A DNA stretch of 64,000 nt from Pyronema omphalodes. Lineage: Eukaryota; Ascomycota; Pezizomycetes; Pezizales; Pyronemataceae. The stretch is from positions 1 through 64,000 of the forward strand of contig JAJJXM010000004.1 of the NCBI GenBank assembly GCA_024516155.1, read 5' to 3'. The notes under the pieces are model-generated. The model saw only the letters and a program-made list of their open reading frames with translations, had not been told where the DNA came from and made no database searches. Below, one piece after another: positions 1-10,546 of this stretch. Each line of letters begins with the position of its first letter. Positions within the stretch are counted from its first letter, which is position 1. Position numbers and translations under genes: made by a program.

Positions 1-75
1 ACTTGATTGCGTGAAGAAATAAACTACATACAAATTTCCTCCTCTTATACTTGTTCCTTCATGACTCGTGACTCA

Positions 76-99
76 GCATTCTCCGCCTGCGGAGAATGC
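76..99. promoter_or_regulatory. LTR palindrome with CCG-N4-CGG core
   Basis: Two perfect 11-bp arms (GCATTCTCCGC and its complement) are separated by CT. The centre is CCG-N4-CGG, a spacing resembling sites of fungal Zn2Cys6 dimers. It recurs in all LTR copies, for example 46470-46493, about 27 bp upstream of the putative TATA element on the minus strand. The regulatory role is inferred. Confidence 0.5.
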
Positions 100-181
100 T
101 TCCAATGCTAACCGCCGTGATACTACATACATGACCAACATTCCCCAACATTTGCCAACCGCCGTAATTCCAAATAAGAAA

Positions 182-376
182 GCAAGATAACTAACCGCCA
201 TAATTCCAAATAATAATAACAAGGAAAGAGTACATACCAAAAGAGATAACTACCGGCTAACCGCCGTGATTCCAAATAGCAAAGAAAGAGTACATACCGA
301 AAGAGATAACTTCCTGGCTAACCGCCGTGATTCCAAATAGTAAAGAAAGAGTACATACCAAAAGAGAGAAGTAAAA
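182..376. repeat. Tandem repeats in the U3 of the Gypsy-1 LTR
   Basis: Two units of 61 bp start at 255 and 316, each with TAACCGCCGTGATTCCAAAT followed by an AAAGAAAGAGTACATACC-like part. A degenerate third unit lies before them from about 182. The same array occurs in the LTRs at 35758, 39335 and 46201. Repeats in U3 often act as enhancer modules; that role is inference here. Confidence 0.7.
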
Positions 377-434
377 GATTCCAACAATTTCCTAGCCGCC
401 GTAATACCTAAAAGAAATCCAGATAAGAAATAAC

Positions 435-457
435 GCCCCAAGCACTGCCCCTGCTGA
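435..457 (+). other. 23-bp LINE-C ORF1 prefix at the 5' end of LINE-A1
   Basis: These 23 bp equal 16918-16940 inside the LINE-C1 gene and sit directly before the LINE-A 5' leader. A short foreign prefix at a LINE 5' end is what template jumping by the reverse transcriptase leaves. LINE-A2 has a comparable 24-bp prefix. Confidence 0.6.
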
Positions 458-502
458 ACACCACACAGCAACCGCTGACCCCCCCCTGCATTTGCGACAA
501 CA
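458..502 (+). promoter_or_regulatory. Conserved LINE 5' leader box
   Basis: The first about 45 nt (ACACCACACAGCAACCG, then TGACCCCCCCC, TGCATTT and CGACAAC) recur at the 5' ends of LINE-A2, B1-B3, C1, C2, D4 and D7, although sequences further downstream differ between families. It may be an internal promoter or a structured 5' RNA end; the role is unknown. Confidence 0.6.
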
Positions 503-860
503 ACAACAGTTTCCCCGATTTTCGAATCGGCAATCGATTTCTTACCTCCGAATTACCCCGAATCTCGATTTTCGGAACCCAGCTACCGTTTACCGTTGAG
601 ATTCAGCGGAAAAACGCGATTCTGGGACCTCCGGGCCGGATTCCGGGCACTTTCATCAACGCCGCCCCACCACCCGCCCCCCAATCATCAAACCGACCTC
701 ATTTTCGGTTTCGGCATACCGAAATCCCCCCCCCCCCAAATTCCCCCCCCACCAGCAGCACTGGTTGTGGTGATACCCCAAATTTCCCCCCCTCCGGACC
801 CCCTTCCTCGCGAGAAATTTTCGCGCTCGCTTAGCAAGAGCCTCCTCACGTGACTCTTCA

Positions 861-893
861 CCATCGCTTACCGTACCACCGGTTAAGCGATGG
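861..893 (+). promoter_or_regulatory. Hairpin enclosing the ORF1 start codon of LINE-A1
   Basis: CCATCGCTTA (861-870) pairs perfectly with TAAGCGATGG (884-893) across a 13-nt loop. The ORF1 ATG (890-892) lies in the 3' arm. LINE-B has the same stem with a compensatory T-A to C-G change and a different 13-nt loop, which supports a conserved RNA structure. Confidence 0.75.
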
Positions 894-2601
894 ACGCTAA
901 CGCACCCATCCCCGCCACGCCCTCGCGTATGCAGGTACCCGAGAATATTTTTAGCCCCGACGAGCTTTCCCGAGTCAACGCCCCGCACGCTGGCTCCTCC
1001 GCCATCGCGACCTCTAAGAAATTAACGACCGTCTCAGCAAAAATCACCAAACCCCCCGCCAAAAAATCCGCCTCTAGACGTGACCTCGACCTCCTCCGCA
1101 AAAATGTCACCCGACCGAAAACAAACACCCACGTGAACCTCGATGGGACCCCCGTCGAAACAATGCCGACCGCCATGGACACTGACAGTTGCCCCGACAC
1201 CGACTCCGAATCCGACTCCGAACTAAACCTCAATGATAGCCAACACGCAATAACTGCTTCCGATGTCAACCCCAACCCCCAGCCTCAGCCCGACAACAAC
1301 CTCCTCTCAGCCATCGCCGCTATGATTTCGAAAAACACCAACGACGCGCTCCGACCTATCGTCCGTTCCATCGACACCATCAACAAAAGACTCGACAAAA
1401 TCGCAAAACCCAGCCCGCCCCCTCCGACACAGCCCCAACGTCAACCCCACCCCGAACAAACGACCACCGCCAACTCACCCCCCGACGACCTCCAGTACTG
1501 GAAAGAACGGTGCAGACTCCTGGAAAACGCCCTTCGCCACCACAACATCGCCATACCGACCTCCGCCACTACTCGCCGCCCCAACCCCCCCACGACCACT
1601 CACCAACCGTGGACCTCCGGCACAACCGTCGCTGACCTCTCCTTCCCCGCCCACGCCCCCAAAAGCAACCCCCCCCGCAAAACCGCACCCCCGACGCCAA
1701 CGCACCCCCCCCCCAGTCCATCATGATACCCATCCCACACCCTGCGGAAATCGACGTCAATACAAAGGCCCAACTGGGACGGGCGATCAACGCTGCACTC
1801 ACCCAGACGCAGGCGCCGCCTCACATGGCTGTTGCCACGATCAGACAAGCCCAATCAGGAAACCTCATCGTGACCATGACAGACGGCACCACTGAATCCG
1901 AGCTGACCAAGAGCCTAGGGACCATACACACAGCGACGCAACAAGTCAATACCTCCATCGCCGCACCCCGCCTGAACGAGCGGTGGTATAAGCTCGCAGT
2001 CCATGGAATCCCCACGAGCCAATACCCCGACTCCCCCGACGGAATGCGCCTCCTCCAAGAGGAGATCGAACGCAGCAACGGACATGTCACCCTGGCGCAA
2101 CCCCCCCGATATATGACGACCGCGGAGAAACGTGTGGGCAAGGAAGCGTCCAGTGTGGTTATTGCGGTACGTACCGCCGAAGAGCTCGCACTCCTGAAGC
2201 GCAAACGAGTCATGGTACTCTTCGAGCCCCGAAGAGTCACCGAGTACCACTCTGCCCGACGGACCGACCAGTGTCGGCGCTGCCTGCTCTTTGGCCACCA
2301 CTACACCAACTGCACTGGACCGCAAGGCCCCACCTGCGGCTTCTGCGGCCAGAACCACCCCACGGACGACCATGCCTGCAACGACTGCCCCCAACGCAAA
2401 GGTAAGAGTTGTGAACACACTAAATACCATTGCAAAAACTGCGCGGACGCCAACCTCCCCGACCTCGACCACCCAGGCTTCAGCAAGCAGTGCCCCGTAC
2501 GCATCCGCATATTCAAAGAAGCCTGGACAGCGTCACAAAACCCCACCGCCGCCCCACCCAACCCAGCCGACAGAGACACTGAGATGAACGCCCATGTCTA
2601 G
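890..2601 (+). pseudogene. LINE-A1 ORF1 (CCHC RNA-binding protein), frameshifted
   Basis: ORF1 of this LINE class encodes the RNA-binding partner of the retrotransposition RNP. The start at 890 (MDANAPIPATPSRMQV) is shared with LINE-A2 and sits in a start-codon hairpin. The N-terminal half is Pro/Thr/Ser-rich and low in complexity. The C-terminal half has a CCHC knuckle (C-x2-C-x4-H-x4-C, about 2272-2315) followed by further Cys/His pairs up to the end. An extra C in a C-run near 1670, compared with LINE-A2, shifts the frame. The N-terminal frame then stops at 1726 and the C-terminal frame is open from 1723 to 2601. Without the shift the protein would be about 570 residues. The C-run indel could be a sequencing error. 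Confidence 0.8.
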
Positions 2602-5600
2602 CTACAACAGACTGGCAGCAACCATACGGATCGTCTCCCACAACGTGAACCGACAACGATCAGCACTCGATGCGCTGCTGAATAGCGCACACAACACAAG
2701 CCGACATAATCCTAATACAAGAAATTCACATAACCGACATAACATACGCCACCACACACCCCTCTTTCACACTGGTCTTACCACCGCGTGGAGATAGAAC
2801 CACCAACAGAACAGCCGCCTATGTGACCAGGAACAAACCCATACCTCAGGGTTTCTCAACGCACCGATATATGCGCGGATCCTGACCTCCAGGTCCTTGA
2901 GGTAGGTACCGACTTGATTCCTTCTTTCTTTCTTTTAATATATACAACGAAAAACACCCCGAAAGCAACATTTATACCATCCCGAGAGCCCTCACCCCCC
3001 TCCCCCTCCCCCGCAGGTGCATCATCACAGGTGACCTCAACGCTCACCATGCCCTGTGGAACTCCTCCACACGTTCCCCCACCCGCGCCACCGAAATAGT
3101 TGACCTCATCGAACAACGAGACTGGACCCTCGTGTCCGTCCCTGACATTCCCACCTACTACTACAACCAAGGCCGCAGTTCCTCCGTCCTCGACCTGACC
3201 CTAGCATCGCCCCACATGGCAGAGGAAACAACCAACTGGGCAATTGACGACGACAACGCTACGGGATCTGACCACGAAGTCATACGTTTCGAAGTGCACA
3301 CAACCCACCCAGACGTTGAACCAACCCCCCCAACAGACCGACTGAACTGGAAAAAGACGGATTGGGAGCTCTTCGCCGAAACCCTCCGTGCCTCGTGCTC
3401 AGCCCTCACACCATCATGGACACAATACCGCAACCACCCTACCACAGACAACCTCGATAGCGTGGGCGGAGTCAATACGTGACGCCATCCTCAATGCCGC
3501 GACTACGTCCACCCCCGTACTACAAGTGACCCCACAATCGAAAAGATGGTGGACCGCAGAAGTCACCGAGGCAAGGAAAAAGATGACCAAAGCAAGACGT
3601 AAGTGGAAACGCAAACGTGACGATAGATCCCACTTAAACTACAAACAACACCGAAACGAATACCACAGGACCATTCGAACGGCGAAAGATGCAAAGTGGA
3701 AGGAATATCTTTCCCAAGCCGAAGGACCCGATGTGTGGCAGGCGTTTAGGTACACCAACCCTCGGCGTGCTCAGCTAACACCAAACCTCCGCGCAATGAT
3801 AAACGGCCAAGAAACAATCTGCAGCTCCTTCGACGCAAAGGTAGAGGCCTTCCAAAAGTTGTTTCCCCCGCCGCCGCCACCACCGCCTCCGTCCGTCCTC
3901 CCCCCGCGCCGCGAGTTGCAGTGGGCAACCTTTACACCGACAGAGGTAGAAACAGCGATATTCTCCTCCTCGCCGAAGAAAGCGCCCGGACCCGATGGGC
4001 TCACATTCGCCTGCCTACGCCAAGCATACCTTGCCATCCCGGAACACATGAACAACCTCTACGCCACATTAGGGACGGTAGGCTACCATCCGCGATGCTG
4101 GCGCCAGGCCACCACAGTCATTATCGCCAAACCCAACAAGCCGGATTACAGCAATCCAAAGGCATACCGTCCGATTGCGCTCCTAAACTGCCTTGGGAAG
4201 ACCCTCGAAAAACTAATGGCCACTCGCCTAGGCACGATGGCAGACTCTCACGACTTACTACATAGAGACCAAATAGGTGGACGCCCGCAGAGATCAGCAA
4301 TTGACGCGGCGATGGCGCTGGTGCACGACGTCGAGATTGGGAAATCTCACGGAATGCTAACCTCTGCCCTCTTCCTCGATGTTCGTGGAGCGTTCGACAA
4401 CGTCTCTGCTGACCGCCTCCAACAAACATTACGACAACTCGGGTGCCCGAGACCAATAGTATCGTGGTGCCAGTCTTTCCTCGCAGATCGCACGATCGCT
4501 CTGGCGTTCGATGGGCGAACTGACACGCAACGCCCAGTGCAAACAGGCATCCCACAAGGTTCCCCTGCATCCCCCATACTTTTCTTATTGTACCTCCGCC
4601 CATTATTCGACGAACTAGCGAAGACACACCCGTACGCCTGGACACCTAGCTACATTGACGACGTAGCGATCGTCGTCCAGGGACGCACCAGAAAAGCGAA
4701 CGCCCGCGCACTTGAGAACATTACGAAAACAGCCTTTCGGTGGGCCGACGCAAACGCCGTTGCATTTGACGATGCCAAATCAGAGCTCCTGCATTTCCAC
4801 TGGGCACGCACCGACAATATCACTGAGGAGGAAAAAGTTAAGTTACCAAACGGTACAGTTATCACACCGGGAACACAAGGAGGAGAGAAGGATGTTGTGA
4901 GGTGGATAGGCCTGTATTTAGATAGGAAACTTAACTTTAGAAAACATGTAGCTAGACGAGTAACCGCCGCGCAAAGAACTCTGAACGCACTGTGCAGGTT
5001 AGCACGGTACGAAACAGGTCTGTCCCCCGCTGCTACGAGACTAATCTACCAGGCGTGTGTCCAGTCGAGAGCAGACTACGGCGCAGAGATATGGTGGAAC
5101 CAACAAAAAGACCTTGCCCGCACCCTCCAGAATCAACAGAACACCGCCCTCCGCAGGATTCTCAACGCCTTCGCCTCTACTCCGATCCTGGCCCTCCACA
5201 ATGAATCCGCACTCCCTCCCGTCACAATACGTCTTGACAATCGCCAGCGGAAATACGCCCTACGCACCCTCACCCTACCCGCTTCGCACCCTGTCATCAC
5301 ACGCTGCCCCGTCTCGTTTCCCGCCCCGAGTATCGATGATGCCTCCATCAACCCGGACACCGAGTACGACCACCCGTGGCACGTCCCAGGACAAGCCCCG
5401 TCCCGCCTCCTGCACGTCATCAGTACCCTCTCCCCGTGGATCCAACCAAACGCCGAAATCGAAGACACCTCCCAAAACATCCCCGACGATGAGCTCGCCC
5501 CTACATTAACGATCGACATCTCCTCCTCCCCGAAGGCTGACGCTGCCGACGACCACCTCCTCCTCCTCCACGCCCTTCGCCAACGATCGGATACTATCCT

Positions 5601-6516
5601 ACTGTACACGGACGGCTCTCAACTTGACGGCATAACAGGCGCGGGATACACCATCCCCCATGGGCTGCCACGACCTGTAGACTCCATAGTGCCCATGGGC
5701 GACAGAACGGAAGTCTTCGACGCGGAAGTTATGGCCATTCACGAAGGCCTCCGGACATGCCTGAGACATATTCGACGCAACGACCTATACGACAAACACA
5801 TCCACGTTTTCACAGACAACCAGGCCGCTATACATCGAGCCTCTCACCTCCGTCGAGGCCCCGGCCAGGAGCTCGCCTGGGCCATCCACAACACCGCTCA
5901 CGACCTTCACACTTACGGTACCTCAATTACCATCCACTGGGTCCCAGGACACACCAGCGTCCCCGGAAACGAAGCCGCCGACGAACTGGCCCGACAGGCG
6001 ACAACAGTACCGCCACGCCGACGAATACCGATATCCCTCACTTGGCTGCGCCGCCGCGCTCGAGAAAGGTACACCGAAGACTGGGCTACCTGGTTCACCT
6101 CTTCCCCCCGACCGCGCACGTACGCCGCCACTCACCGCCGCAAAATGGACACTGCGTACACCGAAAACCCCCGCTGGATATCAACTGCAATCCTGGGTCT
6201 TCGCACCGGCCACGGGTACTTCCTCAACTGCTTGGCCCACCCTCCATCCGACGCATACCCCTCCCGCAGCTGCAGCTGCCCAATCCACCCACCGCAGACG
6301 CCTCGACACCTCCTCCTGAGCTGCCCGGAATTCCAGGCCGCCCGCTCCACACTCAGGAAGGACCTCAAACTCAGACAACACTCCCGGATCAACCTAAACA
6401 CCATTCTGGACACCCCCTCCGGCACCAAGGCTCTTTCCACCTTTATCTCTGCAACCAAGGTTGCTACCTCGACCTGGGCACACTCCCGGCTAGAGAAGCC
6501 CCGCAGAAGGGGATAG
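2594..6516 (+). pseudogene. LINE-A1 ORF2 (APE endonuclease-RT-RNase H), frameshifted
   Basis: ORF2 starts inside the ORF1 stop (ATGTCTAG), so reinitiation is likely. The N-terminal apurinic-like endonuclease (RIVSHNVNRQ, then GDLNAHH and SDHEVIRF in LINE-A2) is broken here by 1-nt insertions near 2697, 2830 and 3461. From about 3462 to 6516 the frame is open. It holds RT (PKKAPGPDGL, GIPQGSPASP, catalytic SYIDDVAIVV near 4650), RNase H (YTDGSQ, E in DAEVMAIHEG, TDNQAA, and HWVPGHTSVPGNEAADELA, about 5600-6000) and a C-terminal C-x-C-x7-H-x4-C motif near 6265-6330. The RT/RNase H half is the best preserved in the window. The family would use nick-primed reverse transcription in the nucleus. 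Confidence 0.85.
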
Positions 6517-7395
6517 ACCCCTACCGCTGACTACACTGACCGCAGTACCTTAGGACCTTTCGCGCGCGCTGATTTCGCAGTGCTTTCTTACTTAGGATTT
6601 TTGTTTTGTAAAAAAAAAAAAAAAAAAAGGGGACAAGTAGAAGGGGAAGGTAGAAGGGGGATAGGCGGAGAGAAAGGGAACGGGCACGCGGTGACGGGAT
6701 CGGGCTGGGGTCGTTGCTTGGGTCTGCTTGGGGTTCGGGTGTTTTGAGTCTTGCTTTCTTCTTGATTTCTGTTGTTTTTCTTTTCTTTGTCTTTCAATTG
6801 TTTGTCTTACGGGTTGGAGTTGTTTACGGTGCGACGGATGAGAAGGGAACGGAGGGTGGAATGGTGCACAGGAAGGGAGATGAAGGGGACGGAAGGCGAG
6901 GAAGGGCAGACGAGTTTCTTTTGTACTTTCCTTTGTTTGGGTGCGACGATGTTTTTCTTATGTTCGAAGGGCGGGAGGAGTGCGAGGCGCTGCGAAGGGA
7001 GAGTGAGGGGCACGGGGAAGGAGCAGAGGAGGGCAGCGGGAGTTTTTCTTTTTTCTTTTTCTTTCTTTTTCTTTTGTACGCGGAGGAAACAAAGGCGGTT
7101 AAATGGCTAAACATGGGAAGGGGAAGGGAGGAGGAAAGGGAGGAGCCCGGCGAGGCGGCCTCTGTGCAAGCAGGGCACTTGGAACATCAGACGCGCTTGG
7201 ACAAGAAACCCCCGAAGTATACAGTGGGGACAGACCCCACAACCACAACGATCAAGAGGAGGAGACTGGTAGAGGTGGAGACGAGGTTTTTGCTTTTACA
7301 TTTCTTTCTTCTTCTCTTTTGTATTTATCTGTCCCTTGTCATAACCTTCGGGTTGCAAACAAGTAATGAGAGAACAAACAAACAAACAAACAAAC
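6517..7395 (+). other. LINE-A1 3' UTR and (CAAA)n tail
   Basis: No gene is present. The order is a short unique part, A18-19 at 6610-6628, a G/A-rich stretch with T-rich interludes, a block nearly identical to the LINE-C 3' end (from about 7080), the terminal hairpin AACC-TTCG-GGTT at 7343-7354 and the microsatellite tail up to 7395. A C(UUCG)G loop is formed in the RNA. Confidence 0.8.
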
Positions 7396-7396
7396 C

Positions 7397-8410
7397 CGAC
7401 ATTTCGTGAAGTGGGGTAAGCCAAAACTCGTGAAAACTCTGATTTTGCGACAAAAGTCAACAAAAACAACGTAGAATTCCCTGAAAACTCAGAGAATAAC
7501 GTAACAGAGTGCTGCGAATCCGAATCCGATGAGGATCACGTCGACCGAAGCGACACCGGAACCTCACCCTGACAGTCCATCTGCTCAGGACACACCTCTA
7601 CCCGACGCCCCAAGCACTGCCCCTGCTGAGACGAACGGATGGAAGACTGTGGAGGCGAAGGCTACACAGAGGAAGAAGCAGAAAGCGAAGGAGACGACAC
7701 ATACGGCAGCGCCACCCAGCAAGACCCCTACAACAAAGAATGGTGGCCGGGGAAAGAATACCCACCAACCCAGAACGACAACCTCCTCTGCAAAGAAGAC
7801 TTGGGCAGAAGTCGTCAAGAGCGGAGGCATCAACGTCCAGATTGTGCTAGGGAATGGCAATCTTGGACTGACAACACCACCGACAAGAAGGGGAGAGAGG
7901 CGAGGGGGAGCAGCGAGAAGGCTGAGAAAGAAGGAAGAAGAAGGGGAGAGAGGGGAGGAGAAGAGGGGCAGGGCAGGCCCGGGTGTCTCAGAGGGCAAAG
8001 AGTCAGGAGACACCGGCGGAGGAGGTGAGAGAGGGGAGGAGAGCGGGGGCACGGGTGGCCCGGAGGCTGTTTAACTTTGCTTTGGTTTCGTTTTTGCTTT
8101 GTGGAGGAAATAAAGGAGGACAAATGGTTAAAAATGGGAGGGGAAGGGAGGAGGAAAGGGAGGAGCCCGGCGAGGCGGCCTCTGTGCAAGCAGGGCACTT
8201 GGAACATCAGACGCGCTTGGACAAGAAACACCCGTAGTAACAGTGGGGACAGACCCCACAACCACAACGATCAAGAGGAGGAGACTGGTAGAGGTGGAGA
8301 CTGGGTTTTTGCTTTTACATTTCTTTCTTCTTCTCTTTTGTATTTATCTGTCCCTTGTCATAACCTTCGGGTTGCAAACAAGTAATGAGAGAACAAACAA
8401 CAAACAAACA
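7397..8410 (+). mobile_element. LINE-C3, 5'-inverted and internally deleted copy
   Basis: Positions 7397-7533 are the reverse complement of the LINE-C 5' UTR just upstream of its start codon (compare 14769-14905). At 7533/7534 the sequence switches to the forward strand in the 3' third of the LINE-C gene and runs to the hairpin (8362-8373) and (CAAA)n tail. An inverted 5' piece joined to a direct 3' piece, with the part between them lost, matches the twin-priming product known from L1 elements. Confidence 0.8.
7534..8074 (+). pseudogene. LINE-C3 ORF1-like gene, C-terminal fragment
   Basis: This is the last about 180 codons of the LINE-C protein, from TSTEATPEPHPDSP through TWAEVVKSGGINVQIVLGNG to a Gly/Glu/Arg-rich end. 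It matches 16849-17385 of LINE-C1. The start codon and the coiled-coil half are missing because of the 5' inversion, so no product is expected. The Arg/Glu/Gly tail reads a purine-rich stretch like that in the 3' UTRs of other LINEs here. Confidence 0.8.
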
Positions 8411-9789
8411 TATCCCCCCGGTTTCAGTCCGCCTACACCACCGCACTCGCAAATACGTTCTCCGCCTCCTCTCTCTTCCCCCCAACCACCCCGTCGTCAG
8501 ACGCTGCCCCTCCTCCTTCCCCGTTCCCGATCACTTGCACTCCTCCATCTGCAGCCCATACGAATATGACTATCGGTGGCAGTCACCAGGCACGGCCCCC
8601 TCTCCTCTCGTCACCATGCTCCGCTCCGTCAGCAAGTGGGTACTACCTGACGACACTATCGAAAACACATCGCAGCCCAACCCCACCCCATGGGAGCGCC
8701 CCCGCCTCAACATCAACATCACCTCCCTCCCGAAGCCAGAAGCGGCCACAGCACACATAACATTGCTCCAGACCCTCCGCACAGACCCCCGCAACATCAT
8801 CGCATATACCGACGGTTCACAACTAAACGGAAGAACCGGAGCGGGATACTGCATCACCGACGGCTTACCTCGCCGGGTGGAAGAATTCATCCCCATGGGC
8901 GACACAACCGAAGTATTCCACGCTGAGCTTAGAGCGATACACGACTGCCTCACCACTTGCCACAGGACCATCACCCTCAACTGACACACCCGCCGCAAAA
9001 TACACATTTTCACAGACAATCAAGCAGCCATCCTCCGCGCCTCCCGCTCCTACGGCCCCGGCCAAGAACAGGCCCTCTCGATCCTCACGACGGTGTCTGC
9101 TCTTCGGCGATCCGGATCATCCGTTACTCTACATTGGGTCCCCGGACACACAGACATCCCCGGGAACGACACAGCCGACCTCCTGGCAAAAACAGCCACC
9201 TCCCTTACTCCAACCGCGCCTCCCCCGATCTCCCTCTCCTGGGTTAGACGCCAGGTACGAGAGCAATATATCACCGACTGGGTAGACTGGTACTCTTCAT
9301 CACCGAAGCCCAAGACGTACGACGCCCCCCACCTCAAAAGACTAGACAACGCATATAACAGTCCCGCGTAAGATATCGACGGCCATACTGGGACTTCGCA
9401 CAGGCCATGGATATTTCTTGGACTGCCTAGCACACCCCTCCACCGCCAAATACCCCTCCCGCTCATGTCACTGCCCGCTACATCCCCCACAGACCCCCAA
9501 ACACCTAATCCTCTCATGCCCGTACTTCAACACACAGCGGACTGAACTACGCCGTACACTACACATCCCCCGACGACGCCAACTGACACTCCCCACGATC
9601 TTGTATACGACCGCCGGCACAAAAGCTCTGTCTACCATGATCTCGGACACCAAGGTGGCGACCGCCGAATGGGCACACGAGAAGTTGAGTACTCACCCCG
9701 CAGAGGAGGACACCCCTCGTACACTGACGAGAGGCTGGGGGACGCTGCTGGACCTAACGGACGAGCACGCAGAAACCCACGATAACTAA
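8411..9789 (+). pseudogene. LINE-D1 ORF2 remnant (RNase H and C-terminal domain)
   Basis: The fragment reads SVRLHHRTRKYVLRLLSLPP, then RNase H (AYTDGSQLNG, DTTEVFHAELRAIHDC, HWVPGHTDIPGNDTADLLAK) and a C-terminal CHCPLHPPQTPKHLILSCP motif, ending at TAA near 9787. Compared with D2, D4 and D6 it has a TGA in place of a sense codon near 8982, indels in the codons after TDNQAAILRAS, and an in-frame TAA near 9370. RT and endonuclease are absent through 5' truncation, so it is dead. Confidence 0.85.
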
Positions 9790-10546
9790 TGAAAAAAAAA
9801 AAAAAAAATAAAAAAAAAAAAAAAAAACAAAAAAAAAAAAAAAAACAATAAGAATGACGACGGGAGGAAGGGCAGGAGGGAGGGAGGAGACACAGGGGAC
9901 GAGGAGCGAGGCAAAGGGGGCAGGAGGAGCAACGGGGGGACGAGGAGGGTTACTTTTCCTGTTTTTCTTTTGTTTCTTTAGAGAAGGTCAAGAGGGACGT
10001 GAGATGGGTGGAAAGGCGAAGATGTAAGGTGCGGGGGAAAGGAGATAGGAGACAGCGGCGAGTGAGAGGTGATGATGCGGGGCGATAGAGAAGGGGAAGA
10101 GGCGCGGACGGGAGGGAGCAGCGGAGAGGGATGAGAGAGGGAGAGCAGAGGAGTTGAGAACACGGACGGAGAGAGGGGAGAGAGGGGAGGCGCGGGGGCG
10201 GTGGCCCGGAGGAGTTACTTTTTCTTTTTTGTTCTGTTTTTGCTTTGTGGAGGAAATAAAGGCGGGAAAATGGTTAAAAATGGGAGGGGAAGGGTGGAGG
10301 AAATGGGGGATCGACCCGGCGAGGTGGCCTCCGAGCGCACAGGGCTCCTTGGATCTGACGACGCGAGATGAAAAACTGCATGACGAGACTTGGGAGACTA
10401 CACTCCCACCCACATTGACAGCTCTGGGGCTTACCCAGTGAGGACCTGGCATCACGCCCAGGTTCTTAACATTGTATTTAATTTGTTTATTCCGCCATAA
10501 CCTTACGGTTGGATGCGTGTATGAATAAATGAATAAATAAATAAAT
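9790..10546 (+). other. LINE-D1 3' UTR: A-run, polypurine tract, hairpin and (AAAT)n tail
   Basis: An A-rich run (9792-9845) follows the stop. Then come about 350 nt dominated by G and A with many GGG/GGA blocks, a T-rich block with GGAAATAAAGG (AATAAA poly(A)-type signal near 10254), a unique block and the terminal hairpin and tail. No gene is seen. The same order occurs in D2, D4 and D6. Confidence 0.8.

Larger units (their letters stand above)
1..434 (-). repeat. Gypsy-1 LTR fragment, truncated both sides
   Basis: This stretch is colinear without indels with positions 35952-36385 of the solo LTR, so it is the middle of a Gypsy-1 LTR in the same (minus) orientation. The left part lies outside the window. 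The right end stops at 434, well short of the true LTR end, and joins a 23-bp piece of LINE-C and then LINE-A1. It includes the palindrome at 76-99, the 61-bp repeats and the putative TATA and transcript-start region at the far left. Confidence 0.9.
458..7395 (+). mobile_element. LINE-A1, nearly full-length Tad1/I-like non-LTR retrotransposon
   Basis: The element has a 5' leader, ORF1, an ORF2 overlapping ORF1 by 8 nt, and a long 3' UTR. The UTR contains a poly(A) run (6610-6628), a purine-rich stretch, the terminal AACC-TTCG-GGTT hairpin (7343-7354) and a (CAAA)n tail. It is colinear with LINE-A2 (18350-25225), which confirms both ends. No target-site duplication was found: the left flank is a rearranged LTR piece and the right flank is an inverted LINE-C fragment. 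Both ORFs carry frameshifts, so this copy is not autonomous as sequenced. Confidence 0.85.
8411..10546 (+). mobile_element. LINE-D1, 5'-truncated copy
   Basis: It starts abruptly inside ORF2 (TATCCCCCCGGTTTCAG) directly after the LINE-C3 tail. It runs through RNase H, the ORF2 stop, a long A-rich then purine-rich 3' UTR, the hairpin AACC-TTAC-GGTT (10499-10510) and an (AAAT)n tail (10523-10546). Its 5' boundary coincides with the tail of LINE-C3. Confidence 0.85.

Noticed and set aside
1..434. A second solo LTR at the window start
   Set aside because: The right boundary (434) is not an LTR end and no target duplication can be seen, so it is a truncated and rearranged fragment.
458..502. HDV-like self-cleaving ribozyme at the LINE 5' end
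   Set aside because: The position fits known cases in other LINEs, but I could not draw the nested double pseudoknot by eye. Only the conserved box is reported.
1723..1726. ATGA start-stop overlap splitting LINE-A1 ORF1 into two genes
   Set aside because: LINE-A2 reads through this point in one frame; the split in A1 comes from an extra C in a homopolymer near 1670.
7373..7395. (CAAA)n and (AAAT)n runs as independent microsatellites or CRISPR-like repeats
   Set aside because: Each run directly follows the terminal LINE hairpin, so they are retrotransposon tails.
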